64,000 nucleotides of DNA from the NCBI GenBank assembly GCA_965248395.1, contig OZ252103.1:3224001-3288000 (forward strand), read 5' to 3'. The position numbers and the translations under genes are program-made. The DNA comes from JAAXHH01 sp965248395. Its GTDB lineage: Bacteria; JAAXHH01. This document shows, piece after piece, positions 35,480-44,173 of the stretch. The stretch's first letter is position 1; every line of letters begins with the position of its first letter. The notes under the pieces are model-generated. The model did not search any database, was not told the DNA's origin, and was given only the letters and a program-made list of their open reading frames with translations.

Positions 35480-38188
35480 CTACAACCCGTCCGGATCCAA
35501 TACCTCTGCCAATGCAAGTCCCTTATCGGTCAACTGGGCCTCGATCTCGGACCGGTCACCCACGAGCAGGTAGCCCGCGCGCCGTGGTTTAAGGTGCTGA
35601 CTGGCGGCGGATCGCACTTCATCCAGGGTAACGGCCTCGAGGTTTTCGACCGAGTCCCTTATATCCGACATGGGCCTGCCCGAACTCCACAGTCCTCCGA
35701 TGCTGCCCGCGATGCGTCTGAGGGATTCGAACTGCTGGGCGTAACCCCGGATGCGCCCCGTCCTGGCCTCTTTCAGTTCCTCCTCGCCCACCGGGCGTTC
35801 ACCCGCCAGTCCGTCCATTTCGGACATCAATTCCAGCACGACCTCACCGGTCTTGTCCGCCTGGATCGACGTCTGAGCCTTCCAGTAACCGGCGGCTCCA
35901 AGCAATCCCAGCGCCGTGGATACCCCGTAGGTGTAGCCTTTTTCTTCCCGCAGGTTCAGGTTGAGCCGGGACTGAAAACCTCCGCCCCAGACCGCGTCCA
36001 CGAGTCTAAGGGCATAGTAGTCGGGCGTGTCGCGCCCGGGCGCTTCGATAAACTGGCAGACTACCGTCTGGGGCGCGTCGGGACGATCGATCAGGTAGAT
36101 CCGGTTCGCCTTCCGTTCGGGAGATAGATCCGGGACGGTCTTCGCCGGCCTGACATCACCCCTCCACGATCCGAATCGGTTTTCCGCCAGTTTCATCGCC
36201 TGGTCGTAGGTTATGTCTCCCACGAATACCAGGGCCGACTGGTCCGGACGCCAGTTCTCTTCGTAGGACCTGGCGATATCGTACCTTGTCGCGTCGGCGA
36301 CTGTAGACACATATCCCTGCACGGGCCGTCCATAGGGATGATCCGCGCCGAATACCAGCATGGGGCACACCCGCTGGGCCAGCGACTGGGGATGGGAGGC
36401 CTGCTGTGCCAGGTTATCCAGGTGGTGATGCCGCTCCCGTTCCAGTTCCTCTTCGGGAAACAGGGGGTTGCGTACGACCTCGGCGAAAAGGGACATGGCC
36501 GGAGTCAGGTTCTCCGTCAACACGTCCAGTCCGAGCCTGGCGGATTCAAGGTACATGGATTTCCGGATGACCGTACCCAGCCGGCTCAGCGCTTCGTCGA
36601 TCGCCAGCGCCCCGTGGCTCCGCGTGCCCTTGTCCATCGTCTGCAACATGAGTTGAGACGCACCGGCTCTTTCGGGTGGATCGTGCACGCTGCCTGTCTT
36701 CACGTTCAGCGACACGGCCACTTTGGGCAGATCATGATGTTCGACGACCAGCACTTCCAGGCCGTTGTTGAGCCGTCCCTCGTGAACCGTGGGCGTCTGG
36801 AAGGGTGTGTCCTTGCCGAGTGCCGGTATCCTGGCTCGATCCAGGGTTTCATCGGCGGCAGCGGGAGCGGCGCCTTGATCGACCACTTTCGATAGCTCAT
36901 CGGGGTAGTAACGGAGCAGCAGGCCGTGACGGGAAACCAGCCACCGCTCGGCCGTTTCCGCGATCTTCGATCCGGTCAGTTCTCGGAACCTGTCGTGTTC
37001 GACGTGGAAAAAACCCGGATCGTTCTTGTAGGTATTCGACTCGTTCAGCCGGTCCGCCTTGCCGCCAAATCCACCGATACGTTCCAGGCTGGAGACGTAC
37101 TGGTATTCCCACACGGTGCGGGCACGCTCCACCTCGTCCCGGGTCGGACCACTGGCCGCCAGTCTCGCGATTTCTTCCGTGACCAGCCCCTCGACCTCCA
37201 GGATGTCGCCGCCGGGGCGAACGGTGGCAATGACGCCGAACAGTCCGGAAATCTCCTGTGCATAGTTGAAGGTACTGACCTCCGTGCACAGCCTGCGGTC
37301 GTAGACCAGCAGTTTTTCAAGCCGGGAGGACAGGCCGTCCCCGAGCACGGCAGCGGCCGCGTCCAGCGACGTCTCTTCCGCTTCGAACCGCGACGGCGCC
37401 GGCCAGATCATGTGAATCCGGGCCTGTGGCACGCGGTCGGTAACCTCCATGATCTTCTGCTCGGACAGGGAGGGCACCCAGCGGCGTTGACGGTCGACCA
37501 GGGGCCCGGATTCCATCTCACCATAGTAGTGGGCCACGCGGTCCCGGGCATGGTCTTCGTCGAAGTCGCCGGCAATGACCAGTGACAGGTTGTTGGGCGT
37601 GTAGTAGGTCCTGAAGAACTCGGCCACCTCGTCGACCGTGGCGGCTTCCAGGTCCTCGTGCCGGCCGATGATGGGCCAGGAGTAGGGATGTCCCTCGGGG
37701 TAGAGGTGTTCGTTGACCAGTTCGAACCAGCGCCCATAGGGCTGGTTCTCCGTCGTCTGGCGGCGTTCGTTGCGGACGACCTCGCGCTGGTTCTCGAAGT
37801 TTTCCCTCGTGAGCGCGTCGGCCAGCGTGGCGATCCGGTCCGACTCCAGCCAGAGCACGTATTCCAGGTTGCCCGAAGGTACGGTGGCGAAGTAGTTGGT
37901 GCGGTCGTAACTCGTGGTACCGTTGACGCCGCCCTCCCTCAGGTTGCCGCCCGCCTGCTCGATGTACTTGAAATACCCCCCGGGCGCGTTTTCCGATCCT
38001 TCGAACATCAGGTGTTCAAAGAGATGGGCGAACCCTGTGCGGCCGGGCCGCTCCACCTTGGAGCCCACGTGAAACCAGTGATTGACATGGACCACGGGCA
38101 GTTTGCGGTCAATGTGCAGAATGACCTGCAAACCGTTCGAAAGGGTATACTTCTCAAAGGATACCCGCGGCAGATTCTTCGAGGCCAT
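35480..38188 (-). CDS. M16-family zinc metallopeptidase (two-domain)
   Basis: The 902-residue pitrilysin-fold protein has the inverted zinc motif H55-L-F-E58-H59 in GFAHLFEHLMFEGSEN in the N-terminal M16 domain, with the distal Glu in ENFENQREVVRNERRQ. The C-terminal half (from about residue 460) is a second M16 pair lacking the motif (GASQLMLQTMDKG), the usual inactive partner. No signal peptide is evident. AGGATGAGTC precedes the ATG. It likely degrades peptides, or processes exported peptides if secreted by another route. Confidence 0.93.
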   Translation of the reverse strand: MASKNLPRVSFEKYTLSNGLQVILHIDRKLPVVHVNHWFHVGSKVERPGRTGFAHLFEHLMFEGSENAPGGYFKYIEQAGGNLREGGVNGTTSYDRTNYFATVPSGNLEYVLWLESDRIATLADALTRENFENQREVVRNERRQTTENQPYGRWFELVNEHLYPEGHPYSWPIIGRHEDLEAATVDEVAEFFRTYYTPNNLSLVIAGDFDEDHARDRVAHYYGEMESGPLVDRQRRWVPSLSEQKIMEVTDRVPQARIHMIWPAPSRFEAEETSLDAAAAVLGDGLSSRLEKLLVYDRRLCTEVSTFNYAQEISGLFGVIATVRPGGDILEVEGLVTEEIARLAASGPTRDEVERARTVWEYQYVSSLERIGGFGGKADRLNESNTYKNDPGFFHVEHDRFRELTGSKIAETAERWLVSRHGLLLRYYPDELSKVVDQGAAPAAADETLDRARIPALGKDTPFQTPTVHEGRLNNGLEVLVVEHHDLPKVAVSLNVKTGSVHDPPERAGASQLMLQTMDKGTRSHGALAIDEALSRLGTVIRKSMYLESARLGLDVLTENLTPAMSLFAEVVRNPLFPEEELERERHHHLDNLAQQASHPQSLAQRVCPMLVFGADHPYGRPVQGYVSTVADATRYDIARSYEENWRPDQSALVFVGDITYDQAMKLAENRFGSWRGDVRPAKTVPDLSPERKANRIYLIDRPDAPQTVVCQFIEAPGRDTPDYYALRLVDAVWGGGFQSRLNLNLREEKGYTYGVSTALGLLGAAGYWKAQTSIQADKTGEVVLELMSEMDGLAGERPVGEEELKEARTGRIRGYAQQFESLRRIAGSIGGLWSSGRPMSDIRDSVENLEAVTLDEVRSAASQHLKPRRAGYLLVGDRSEIEAQLTDKGLALAEVLDPDGL

Positions 38189-38212
38189 GACTCATCCTGG
38201 TGACAGGGGCCG

Positions 38213-39277
38213 TTACGCCGGCTCGACCCTGCCCGATTTGACGGAACGGTAAGCGGCGTCCAGTATCATGACGGAACCCAGGGCGGCGGTGCCGGGTGTG
38301 AAGTTCTCCACGGCCCGTCCGAGGACCAGGTCCGCGAAATTCTCCGGGGGTCCCTCGCAACGGTAGGCTCCGGCGTCCGGGGCCACGCCGTGGACATGGT
38401 CCTGGCCGTCGTGCCGATGGATCGCGAGCCGGGCCCGTTCGACGTCGAGGAGCAACATGCCCTCCGAACCGAAAATCCGGATGTCGAGCTGGAACATCTG
38501 GCCCTCGGGAATGTCCCCGGATCCCGATAGCGCGCCGATTACGCCGTCCTCGAATCGAACCGTCAAGGCGTCGTACATCTCCACCTTCGACTCAGCCTCG
38601 GCCATCATGGCGAAGACCTCCCGGGGCACCAGGCCCGTTAGCCAGGTCATGAGGCCCAGGCTGTGGGACATCTGTGCGTGACCGTAGCCACCGTCGGCCA
38701 CCACGGGATCGGCCCAGGTCGCCGGATCGGGCGCAAACAGGCCGCCGCCGTTGGCCTCGTGGTCGAAATCCAGTCCCTGGAGCAGTCCCCGTATGGGAGA
38801 GGCCATGTGGCAGAGCACGGACTCGATTTTTCCGACGACCCCGGCGTCGAGCTGCCGCTTGGCCTCCTGGATGTACGGTTTGTGGTGCCAGCCGTAGGGC
38901 ACGAGCAGGTGAAGCCCTTTCTCGTCGGCCAGCCGGACCAGTTCCTTCGCGTCGGCGCTCTTCGTGCACATGGGTTTTTCGACCATGACGTGCAACCCGC
39001 GTTCCAGCGCCGCACGGGCGTGTTCGTAGTGCAGCGTATGGGGGGTGGACACCACCACGCCGTCCAATTCGACCTCGTCCAGCATCCGGCGGTAGTCTTC
39101 CGTCCCGTACGGCACGTCGAAAGCTTCCTGCACCTCGCGCAGCTCGTCGGTACCGAGCCGGCAGACCGCCGACAGTTCCACGTCCCCCGCCTCGTCGGCC
39201 CGTTTCCGCAGCACAGGCAGGTGATTGGCCGTAGCCCACCACCCGGTGCCTATGAATCCAATGCGCGCTTTATTCAT
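38213..39277 (-). CDS. Gfo/Idh/MocA-family NAD(P)-dependent oxidoreductase
   Basis: The 354-residue protein has the N-terminal dinucleotide fold RIGFIGTGWWATANHLPVL, the conserved EKPMCTKSADAKELV motif (Lys of EKP) and the C-terminal alpha/beta domain (GLMTWLTGL, GVIGALSGSGDIPEG). I use ATG 39277, 8 bases after GGGAGG; the ATG six bases earlier is too close to the site. The acceptor sugar or cyclitol is unknown. It is co-directional with the beta-propeller gene (21-bp gap) and likely co-transcribed. Confidence 0.9.
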   Translation of the reverse strand: MNKARIGFIGTGWWATANHLPVLRKRADEAGDVELSAVCRLGTDELREVQEAFDVPYGTEDYRRMLDEVELDGVVVSTPHTLHYEHARAALERGLHVMVEKPMCTKSADAKELVRLADEKGLHLLVPYGWHHKPYIQEAKRQLDAGVVGKIESVLCHMASPIRGLLQGLDFDHEANGGGLFAPDPATWADPVVADGGYGHAQMSHSLGLMTWLTGLVPREVFAMMAEAESKVEMYDALTVRFEDGVIGALSGSGDIPEGQMFQLDIRIFGSEGMLLLDVERARLAIHRHDGQDHVHGVAPDAGAYRCEGPPENFADLVLGRAVENFTPGTAALGSVMILDAAYRSVKSGRVEPA

Positions 39278-39298
39278 TAACATGTCCTCCCGGCTGCA

Positions 39299-39928
39299 TT
39301 AAGAACGAGTGCCCCGAAAGACTCCGCTCGTGGTGGCGTCCACGATCCAGACTTCACCCTGCCAGAGGGTAAACCCGTGGGGTTCCGGCCCCTCCACGTC
39401 AAGGCGGTCAAGTTGCTCTCCCGTCTGTGGATCGTAGAGGAACACCGCACGGTGGTTGGTTTCCACGCACCAGAGCCTGCCGTTTTCCCAGGCGATGCCG
39501 TGGGGCCGGTCCCCCGGTGCCGGGAAGGACTGAAGCTCGGTCCACTCTTCGGGGTTCATCCGGTAGATGGTCGCGTCGGGAGGCGACGACATCCACATCT
39601 CGCCGTCCCGCCACTCCAGGCCATGGGCGCCGGTCTCTTTTGCTCCCGGCGTGGCGTAGCGGTCCACCGTCTTACCCGTCTCGGGATCGATTTTCAGCGT
39701 CTCGCAACTATAGGTGGAGGACACCCAGAGGTGGGTACCGCTGTGGGTGATTCCACTGCCCCTGTCGGAGTCGGAGTCGAAGATCCGCAGCGTCGTGCCG
39801 TCCCGGTAGTCGTGGCAACTGATCCGGTTGTCGCCCTGGTCCAGAATCCAGAGTCCCTCGGTGGTGCCCTGCAGCCCGTTGGGTTGGGGGCCGGGCGCAT
39901 CAAAGACATGGTCGAGCGTGAGTTTCAT
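39299..39928 (-). CDS. Small beta-propeller protein (Vgb/SMP-30-like)
   Basis: The 209-residue soluble protein has repeated blade motifs with W/H pairs: GLWILDQGDNRIS, GLEWRDGEMWMSS, GIAWENGRLWCVE, GFTLWQGEVWIVD. These resemble streptogramin-lyase/SMP-30 gluconolactonase propellers, but the length allows only about five blades, so it may be a partial ring or assemble with another chain. AAAGGGCGATGA precedes the ATG. It is followed by a Gfo/Idh/MocA gene, so it may act on a sugar lactone in the same pathway (inference). Confidence 0.75.
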   Translation of the reverse strand: MKLTLDHVFDAPGPQPNGLQGTTEGLWILDQGDNRISCHDYRDGTTLRIFDSDSDRGSGITHSGTHLWVSSTYSCETLKIDPETGKTVDRYATPGAKETGAHGLEWRDGEMWMSSPPDATIYRMNPEEWTELQSFPAPGDRPHGIAWENGRLWCVETNHRAVFLYDPQTGEQLDRLDVEGPEPHGFTLWQGEVWIVDATTSGVFRGTRS

Positions 39929-40072
39929 TCATCGCCCTTTCTACAATGTGTTTCGAGGGTGAAATACCTTCCCAAAATGCAACCGGCCCCGTGGGCTGTC
40001 AAGGTACAAAGGAAGGGGTTGATCCGGTATCGCGCCCAACCGTCAAGGCACGCAAAATGGTGATAAAAAAGA

Positions 40073-40110
40073 TTGACGCAGTTCTTTATTTCGATATATT
40101 TAGATATATG
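40073..40110 (+). promoter_or_regulatory. arsR promoter with operator-like palindrome over the start codon
   Basis: TTGACG (40073-40078), a 16-bp spacer, TATATT (40095-40100). The predicted transcription start falls at about 40107, at the arsR ATG (40108). Two ATATAT half-sites (40094-40099, 40104-40109) centred on the -10/start region resemble the AT-rich operators of ArsR/SmtB repressors. Confidence 0.55.
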
Positions 40111-40422
40111 GAAACGATAAACACATTATTGACCGCTACCGCCCTGGAGGCGGAACAAAGACACGCCGAGGCCTTCAAGGCATTGAGCCACAAGACGCGC
40201 CTGGCCATCTTCTACCATCTCGTCAGGAAAGGGGAAGAAGGAGATACGGTGGGGAACCTGCAGGAGGCCGTCGACGTGCCGTGGGCGACCCTGTCCCACC
40301 ACCTGGACGTTCTGCGTCGGGCGGACCTGCTGGCATCCCGCCGCGAAGAGCGATACGTCTATTACCGCGTACGACCGGAACAAGTGGGCGACCTGGTCCG
40401 CCTGCTTACCGCTTGTTGTTGA
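40108..40422 (+). CDS. arsR: ArsR-family metalloregulator
   Basis: The 104-residue winged-helix repressor has the core AEAFKALSHKTRLAIFYHLV and recognition helix VDVPWATLSHHLDVLRRADLL, plus the wing EERYVYYRV. Candidate As(III) ligands are the vicinal cysteines at the C-terminus (C103-C104); the usual CVC motif of the plasmid ArsR is absent, so ligand placement is non-classical, as in several chromosomal ArsRs. No ribosome site lies before the ATG, and the promoter geometry predicts a leaderless mRNA. It precedes arsI by 95 bp. Confidence 0.88.
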   Translation: METINTLLTATALEAEQRHAEAFKALSHKTRLAIFYHLVRKGEEGDTVGNLQEAVDVPWATLSHHLDVLRRADLLASRREERYVYYRVRPEQVGDLVRLLTACC

Positions 40423-40517
40423 ATCACAGTTCCATGCTGAAATTGCTGTTCCCGTTGGAATGACTGCCCATATGGAAGCAACCTGGTTTAGTCCCAGAAC
40501 CATTCAGGAGGCATGAC

Positions 40518-40997
40518 ATGTCAGGTTATCCCAAGATCCATCTGTCGTTCCCGGTCAGCGACCTGGACCGCAGTGTTTCATTCTACAAGAGGCTCTTCGG
40601 CGAAGATCCCGTGAAATCCAAACCGGGATACGTCAAGTTCCTGCCAACCATCGCACCGCTTAACCTGGCCCTGCATCCCGGCAGGACAGCGGACACAACA
40701 GCATCGCAACACATGGGTATCGAGGTCGCGGACCGAGAGACCGTCCTGGACCATCTGCGCCGCGTCAAGGAATCGGGCATGGATGTCAGGGAAGAGATGA
40801 ATGTCGACTGCTGCCACGCGAACCAGGACAAGTTCTGGGTGGAAGACCCGGACGGACGGGAATGGGAGATCTACGTGTTGAACCGGGATATTGACGAGCC
40901 GGACGTTTATGTCTCGGACGGCTGCTGCGATATTGTTGATGAGCGTGCGGAACAGACCGCCGATACATCGGCCGAATCGTCCCGGTGTTGCGGATAA
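40518..40997 (+). CDS. arsI: ArsI-like C-As lyase / CadI-family dioxygenase
   Basis: The 159-residue vicinal-oxygen-chelate protein matches ArsI, which cleaves the C-As bond of trivalent organoarsenicals. Metal ligands fit H8 (KIHLSFPVSDLDRSV), H65 (SQHMGIEV) and E117 (REWEIYV). The substrate cysteines C98-C99 appear in NVDCCHANQDKFWVEDPDG. The C-terminus is Cys-rich (DGCCDI, RCCG), common in the family and possibly arsenic-binding. A strong AGGAGGCATGAC precedes the ATG. Regulation by the adjacent ArsR is likely. Confidence 0.9.
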   Translation: MSGYPKIHLSFPVSDLDRSVSFYKRLFGEDPVKSKPGYVKFLPTIAPLNLALHPGRTADTTASQHMGIEVADRETVLDHLRRVKESGMDVREEMNVDCCHANQDKFWVEDPDGREWEIYVLNRDIDEPDVYVSDGCCDIVDERAEQTADTSAESSRCCG

Positions 40998-41078
40998 CGG
41001 GTTCGCCGAAGCGCTTTCGTCCGTAACGGCCCTGCCAGGATCAGGCGGCGCGGCCACGTTTTGAGACAGGAGAAACCC

Positions 41079-42197
41079 ATGAAATTCGATACGCTGCTGG
41101 TGCACGCGGGAGGCGAAACAGAACCCTCGTCCGGCGCCATTGCGCCTTCCATCCACCTCTCGACGACCTTCGAACATACGCCCGACGGACAGGCTACCCA
41201 TGACCATATCTACATCCGGCAGGGGAACCCGACCCAGGACCGGCTGGAAGAAGCCCTGGCTGCTATCGAAGATGGGGAGAAGGCGTTGGTATTCGGGTCG
41301 GGCATGGCGGCGGTAACGGCCTGCATGCAGACGCTCAACCCGGGCGCCCACGTCCTGATGCACAAGGACGTCTACAGCCTTACCCGCGCGATAGGCAAGG
41401 AGCTCCTGCCCAACTGGAATATCGAGGTGTGCGAGGTCGACATGACCGATCTCGACGCGGTTCGGGAAGGAATCCGATCCAATACGGAACTGCTGTGGGC
41501 GGAGACCCCTTCCAACCCGGCCATGGACGTCATCGACATCGCGGCGGTCGCCGACATCGCCCACGGCGCGGGCGCCCGGCTGTCCGTCGACAACACCTTC
41601 GCCACGCCCGTCATGCAGCGGCCGCTCCAGTTCGGCGCCGATATCTCCATGCATTCCATGACCAAGTACCTGGGCGGCCACAGCGACGTGCTGGGCGGCG
41701 CACTCATTTACCGGGAAGACGGGGACCGGGTCGAACATGCCCGGCGCATACGCACGATCACCGGCGGGGTGCTGTCGCCATTCAACGCCTGGCTGACCCT
41801 CCGTGGACTGCGCTCGCTCGGATGCCGCATGGGGCGTCACGTCGCCAACGCACAGGCCATCGCCGTGGCGCTGGCCAGCCATCCCGGGATCGAGGGCGTC
41901 GACTACCCCGGACTGCCGGATCATCCGGGACACGCCATCGCTACCCGGCAGATGGAAGGTTACGGCGGAATGCTGTCCTTGCGGATACGGGGAACGAAAG
42001 AGGACGCGCTGGGTGTCGTTAGCCGGGTCAAGCTGATGAGAAACGCCACGAGCCTGGGAGGGGTCGAAAGCCTGATCGAACACCGTCAGACGATCGAAGG
42101 TCCGGGATCGACTACGGCCCCCAACCTGCTCCGTCTATCCACCGGTCTGGAAGCGGCCGAGGACCTGATCGACGACCTGGTGCAGGCACTGGAATAA
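41079..42197 (+). CDS. Trans-sulfuration PLP enzyme (cystathionine gamma-synthase-like)
   Basis: The 372-residue Cys/Met-metabolism enzyme has YIRQGNPTQDRLEEALAA, FGSGMAAVTACMQ, SVDNTFATPVMQRP (D171) and MHSMTKYLGGHSDVLGG with K196 as Schiff base. Near the C-terminus, SLGGVESLIEHRQTIEGPG replaces the usual HPA of gamma-synthases, so the exact reaction (cystathionine gamma-synthase, gamma-lyase or O-acylhomoserine sulfhydrylase) is open. CAGGAGAAACCC precedes the ATG. It lies 81 bp after arsI; co-transcription is possible but not certain. Confidence 0.9.
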   Translation: MKFDTLLVHAGGETEPSSGAIAPSIHLSTTFEHTPDGQATHDHIYIRQGNPTQDRLEEALAAIEDGEKALVFGSGMAAVTACMQTLNPGAHVLMHKDVYSLTRAIGKELLPNWNIEVCEVDMTDLDAVREGIRSNTELLWAETPSNPAMDVIDIAAVADIAHGAGARLSVDNTFATPVMQRPLQFGADISMHSMTKYLGGHSDVLGGALIYREDGDRVEHARRIRTITGGVLSPFNAWLTLRGLRSLGCRMGRHVANAQAIAVALASHPGIEGVDYPGLPDHPGHAIATRQMEGYGGMLSLRIRGTKEDALGVVSRVKLMRNATSLGGVESLIEHRQTIEGPGSTTAPNLLRLSTGLEAAEDLIDDLVQALE

Positions 42198-42246
42198 AGA
42201 CCAGGGCAAGCCCAAATATCGTCAATCGGACTGTAATTGGGGGAAT

Positions 42247-42272
42247 GATGCCCCGTAAGGCTACAGGGCATC
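42247..42272. terminator. Hairpin between convergent genes
   Basis: GATGCCC and GGGCATC pair across a 12-nt loop in the 82-bp gap between two convergent genes. No U-tract follows on either strand, so it may simply stabilise both transcript ends. Confidence 0.35.
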
Positions 42273-42279
42273 GATCAGT

Positions 42280-42588
42280 CTACGCGTCGGGCTGGCAGGT
42301 TCCACACGGCGCGTATGCTTCCGCCGCCTTTTCGAGGGAGATGGCCTTGGCAGCGCCGTTCAGGAATCGACAATCGGACCTGTGGTACTTAGAACCCCCC
42401 TCGGTAATGTAGACGACGGGCACGTCGGCATCCTGTTCGGACTTCGACGGCCAGTACTTGTGGTTGACGGTCAGTTCCACGCCCTTGTCGAGCAGATCTT
42501 CCAGGATTGCACGGATCAGTCTTCTTTTCCGCCAGGTGAGGGCGGTGAGTGCCAGCGTGGTGGCCACGGCGAACATCAGTCTCAGCAT
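42280..42588 (-). CDS. Small membrane-anchored protein with His/Cys metal-binding-type domain
   Basis: The 102-residue protein has an N-terminal hydrophobic helix (LMFAVATTLALTALTW, residues 4-19) followed by basic residues, giving a likely anchor. The C-terminal part, VYITEGGSKYHRSDCRFL then EKAAEAYAPCGTCQP, has the H-x3-C ... P-C-x2-C pattern found at the ends of some nucleases and Ada-like small zinc modules. The start at 42588 has AAAAGGAAAACC upstream. The domain probably binds a metal or nucleic acid; function not established. It has its own minus-strand promoter at 42689-42717. Confidence 0.7.
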   Translation of the reverse strand: MLRLMFAVATTLALTALTWRKRRLIRAILEDLLDKGVELTVNHKYWPSKSEQDADVPVVYITEGGSKYHRSDCRFLNGAAKAISLEKAAEAYAPCGTCQPDA

Positions 42589-42688
42589 GGTTTTCCTTTT
42601 CTTCAAGATCGATATGCTCATTGAGCGACAATTAAGAACTCTGGCGTCTCTGACTTATGGAGCATCCGTCGCGAAACACCTCAATTTC

Positions 42689-42717
42689 AATATATCGAAT
42701 CAGGCCTTTAAAAACAA
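42689..42717 (-). promoter_or_regulatory. Putative promoter of the small His/Cys protein gene
   Basis: On the minus strand, TTGTTT (42717-42712), a 17-bp spacer, TATATT (42694-42689), about 100 bp before the start codon. Confidence 0.4.
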
Positions 42718-42762
42718 GAACGGAATGAACCTGGTGGTCCCCGTCCTGCGCATTCCGGAACC

Positions 42763-42791
42763 TTGACAAGACGATGCCCACCGCATATTAT
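42763..42791 (+). promoter_or_regulatory. Near-consensus sigma-70 promoter of the Gfo/Idh-isomerase operon
   Basis: TTGACA (42763-42768), exactly 17 bp, TATTAT (42786-42791). Transcription should start near 42798, giving a leader of about 95 nt that contains the paired direct repeats. Confidence 0.75.
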
Positions 42792-42808
42792 AGGTCGTTC
42801 TGAAACGC

Positions 42809-42841
42809 ACGATTCAGGACCTGATGCACACGATTCAGGAC
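42809..42841. repeat. Two exact 12-bp direct repeats, 21 bp apart
   Basis: ACGATTCAGGAC occurs at 42809-42820 and 42830-42841, a spacing of two helical turns, just downstream of the predicted transcription start. This is suitable for cooperative binding by a repressor. Confidence 0.7.
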
Positions 42842-42893
42842 GCGGGTCCGAAGACTTCTTCTTAACCGAATCCAAAGACACACTGGAGTGATC

Positions 42894-44162
42894 ATGTCTA
42901 AGATCAGACTGGGATTGGTCGGCTGCGGCGGTATGGGACACCGGCACCTCTACGGCCTGGCGGAACTGCACCGCACCGGGCTGTGCCGGTTCGAACCCGT
43001 GGTGGCCTGCGACCCCCGCAAAGAGAACGCCGAATCCCTTGCCGGACATATCGAAAAGCATTTCGGCATCCGTCCCGCGGTGGTGGGCAGCCTAGACGAG
43101 GTAGATGACGGCGATCTGCAGGCCGTCGACATCTGTACCGACCCGCGACACCATCACACGGTATGCGCCGAGGCGGCCTCGAGGGGGTGGGACGTGATGA
43201 CGGAGAAGCCCATGGGACTCACGATTCGCGCCTGCCGCATCATGCGCGAATCGACTGACGGCGCGGGGCGCATCCTGTCGGTGGCGGAGAACTACCGCCG
43301 GGATCCGGTCAACCGTTTGGGCAAGGCGCTGCTGGACGCCGGCGTGATCGGTACGCCCCGGTACATGGTGCACAACACCGCGGGCGGCGAGAACAAGATG
43401 ATGATCACCGTGTGGCGGCACCTGAAGAACGTCAGCGGCCTGCTGCTCGACGTGGGTGTCCACTTCGCCGACATCCTGGAATACTTCATGGGTCCGGTGT
43501 CGAACATCTACGCCCAGACGCGTCTCCATGAGAAGATCCGCTACAACGACATGGCGGGCAAAGATCCCGAGAAGGCAAAGCGTAATTCGCCGGCCGGTGT
43601 GTACGAACACTGGCAGGCCGAGATGCCCGCGGAATTCGAGGTGACCGCCGAGGACGCGGCCTACGCCACCCTGACCTTCGAGAGCGGCGCGGTCTGCCAG
43701 TACCTGGAGGAGCACGCGACCTTCGGAAAAGGCTTCTGGCACCGGGGTATCTACGGTTCGGCCGGATCGATGGAACTGCCGGGGGACCGGTCGGGCCAGC
43801 CGCTGACCATCGTCCGCGACGGTGAGACCCTGCAGGGCGACGCGCTGCTCGACCTCGTACCCGACTTCCACCTGGACGAAGCGACGGCGGCCCTCTTCGG
43901 CGGCGAACGCCTTTGGAATTACAACTTCCCCTTCCCGGAGACGGACCGCAAGATCATCGCCATCGAGTACGCCGATTTCGCGGAGGCTATCGATGAAGGC
44001 CGCCAGCCCGAAGTCGACGGATACATGGGCATGCGCTCGGTCGCCGTCTCCTACGGTATTATGGAATCGGGCCAGGCGGGCAGGCAGGTCACCATGGACG
44101 AAATCATGACGGACAACACCAACGACTACCAGCAGGAAATCAACGAAAGCCTGGGCATCTGA
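42894..44162 (+). CDS. Gfo/Idh/MocA-family oxidoreductase
   Basis: The 422-residue protein has the Rossmann motif RLGLVGCGGMGHRHLYG, MTEKPMGLTIRACRIM (EKP Lys) and the second-domain stretch GLLLDVGVHFADILEYFMGPV with the conserved Asp/His pair. It is longer than most members owing to a C-terminal extension including the acidic EIMTDNTNDYQQEIN tail. The start at 42894 lies after TGGAG; a GTG two codons earlier is possible. The sugar isomerase follows by 11 bp, so they form a two-gene sugar-conversion operon. Confidence 0.92.
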   Translation: MSKIRLGLVGCGGMGHRHLYGLAELHRTGLCRFEPVVACDPRKENAESLAGHIEKHFGIRPAVVGSLDEVDDGDLQAVDICTDPRHHHTVCAEAASRGWDVMTEKPMGLTIRACRIMRESTDGAGRILSVAENYRRDPVNRLGKALLDAGVIGTPRYMVHNTAGGENKMMITVWRHLKNVSGLLLDVGVHFADILEYFMGPVSNIYAQTRLHEKIRYNDMAGKDPEKAKRNSPAGVYEHWQAEMPAEFEVTAEDAAYATLTFESGAVCQYLEEHATFGKGFWHRGIYGSAGSMELPGDRSGQPLTIVRDGETLQGDALLDLVPDFHLDEATAALFGGERLWNYNFPFPETDRKIIAIEYADFAEAIDEGRQPEVDGYMGMRSVAVSYGIMESGQAGRQVTMDEIMTDNTNDYQQEINESLGI

Positions 44163-44173
44163 GGCGGCAGATC

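Larger units (their letters stand above)
42589..42893. other. Divergent control region, no gene
   Basis: These 305 bp contain a leftward promoter (42689-42717), a rightward near-consensus promoter (42763-42791) and two 12-bp direct repeats (42809 and 42830). No coding frame is supported. Confidence 0.6.
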
